From the NCBI RefSeq assembly GCF_028640845.1, contig NC_080546.1, forward strand, positions 22,432,020-22,496,019: a DNA stretch of 64,000 bases, given 5' to 3'. A model generated the notes under the pieces. That model saw only the letters and a list, made by a program, of their open reading frames with translations. It was not told the origin of the DNA and made no database searches. Below, in pieces: positions 63,776 through 64,000 of this stretch. The stretch comes from Ahaetulla prasina. Its lineage: Eukaryota; Chordata; Lepidosauria; Squamata; Colubridae. A program made the position numbers and the translations under genes. Every line of letters starts with the position of its first letter. Position 1 is the stretch's first letter.

Positions 63776-64000
63776 CAGGAGTGAAATGCTCCCGGTTTGG
63801 ACAGGATCATGCGAGTCGGTAGCGATGGGAGCAGGTGGTTCAGAGAACTGGTAGCAAAAATCCCTGCCCCCCCCCACTGCCCACACCTCGCTGTTCCTCT
63901 TTTCCATCGCTGAAGCGCTTGGTGGTGATATAGCTGCAAATGGCCTTAAATGACTGCCGCGCCACTTCAAAGGGCCACACTATAGCTGATCAGTGCTGTA
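63776..64000. mobile_element. hAT-type MITE, runs off the window
   Basis: Starts caggagtgaaatgctcccgg and has the hAT-MITE words gtcggtagcgatggga and agagaactggtagcaaaaat. The right end is outside the window, so the target duplication cannot be tested. Confidence 0.6.

Overview
The window looks like vertebrate, reptilian DNA, most likely from a snake. The inference rests on the repeats: Sauria-type tRNA-derived SINEs, CR1/L3-like LINE 3' ends with (AATAG)n tails of the kind reported from snake genomes, L2 LINEs, L1 LINEs, hAT-type MITEs, two Ty3/Gypsy elements and a GATA/TATC array. I found no exon of a recognisable host protein gene, no rRNA or functional tRNA gene, no CRISPR array and nothing bacterial. 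It reads as an intergenic or intronic stretch made largely of transposable elements of different ages.

Layout. 1-5.9 kb: LINE tails, two hAT-type MITEs, a 5'-truncated L2 with a broken reverse transcriptase, and a solo LTR. 5.9-10.2 kb: a complete Ty3/Gypsy element on + (190-bp LTRs, 5-bp target duplication, tRNA-Ser-type primer site) carrying an inverted copy of its own 3' end. 10.2-19 kb: mostly unrecognised sequence with Sauria SINEs, a 480-bp polypurine tract, CT and GATA/TATC microsatellites, MITEs and CR1 tails. 19-24 kb: an L2 split by a solo LTR with a coding U3, a second solo LTR, a hAT MITE and a CR1/L3-like LINE. 24.5-31.1 kb: an old AATAG-tailed CR1 fragment hosting a decayed endogenous retrovirus (gag start, env end, 3' LTR) and a second complete Gypsy element on -. 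31-40 kb: a Tc1-like relic, CR1 copies each split by a hAT MITE, and a three-level nest (Sauria SINE, solo LTR, ORF1-only L1). 40.5-48.6 kb: an essentially full-length L1 on - with a 15-bp target duplication, broken by an L2 insertion and a secondary tandem duplication. 48.6-64 kb: more MITEs, a SINE split by an L1 fragment, L2, CR1/L3-like and CR1 LINEs, a second LTR with a coding U3, and a head-to-head pair of AATAG-tailed fragments, one of them carrying two younger insertions.

How the parts relate. The autonomous elements (L1, L2, CR1/L3-like, Gypsy, ERV) are all defective here, although both Gypsy copies have identical LTR pairs and so should be recent. The SINEs seem to borrow LINE 3' ends: one SINE family carries the same 3' hairpin with a UUCG loop as the L2s. 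The nesting gives a relative age order: Sauria SINEs, CR1 and AATAG-tailed CR1 copies oldest; solo LTRs and hAT MITEs later; L1, Gypsy and CR1/L3-like insertions youngest. The observations most worth following up are the ORF1-only L1, the inverted self-fragment in Gypsy copy 1, the covarying L2 3' hairpin shared with a SINE, and the reading frames inside LTR U3 regions.
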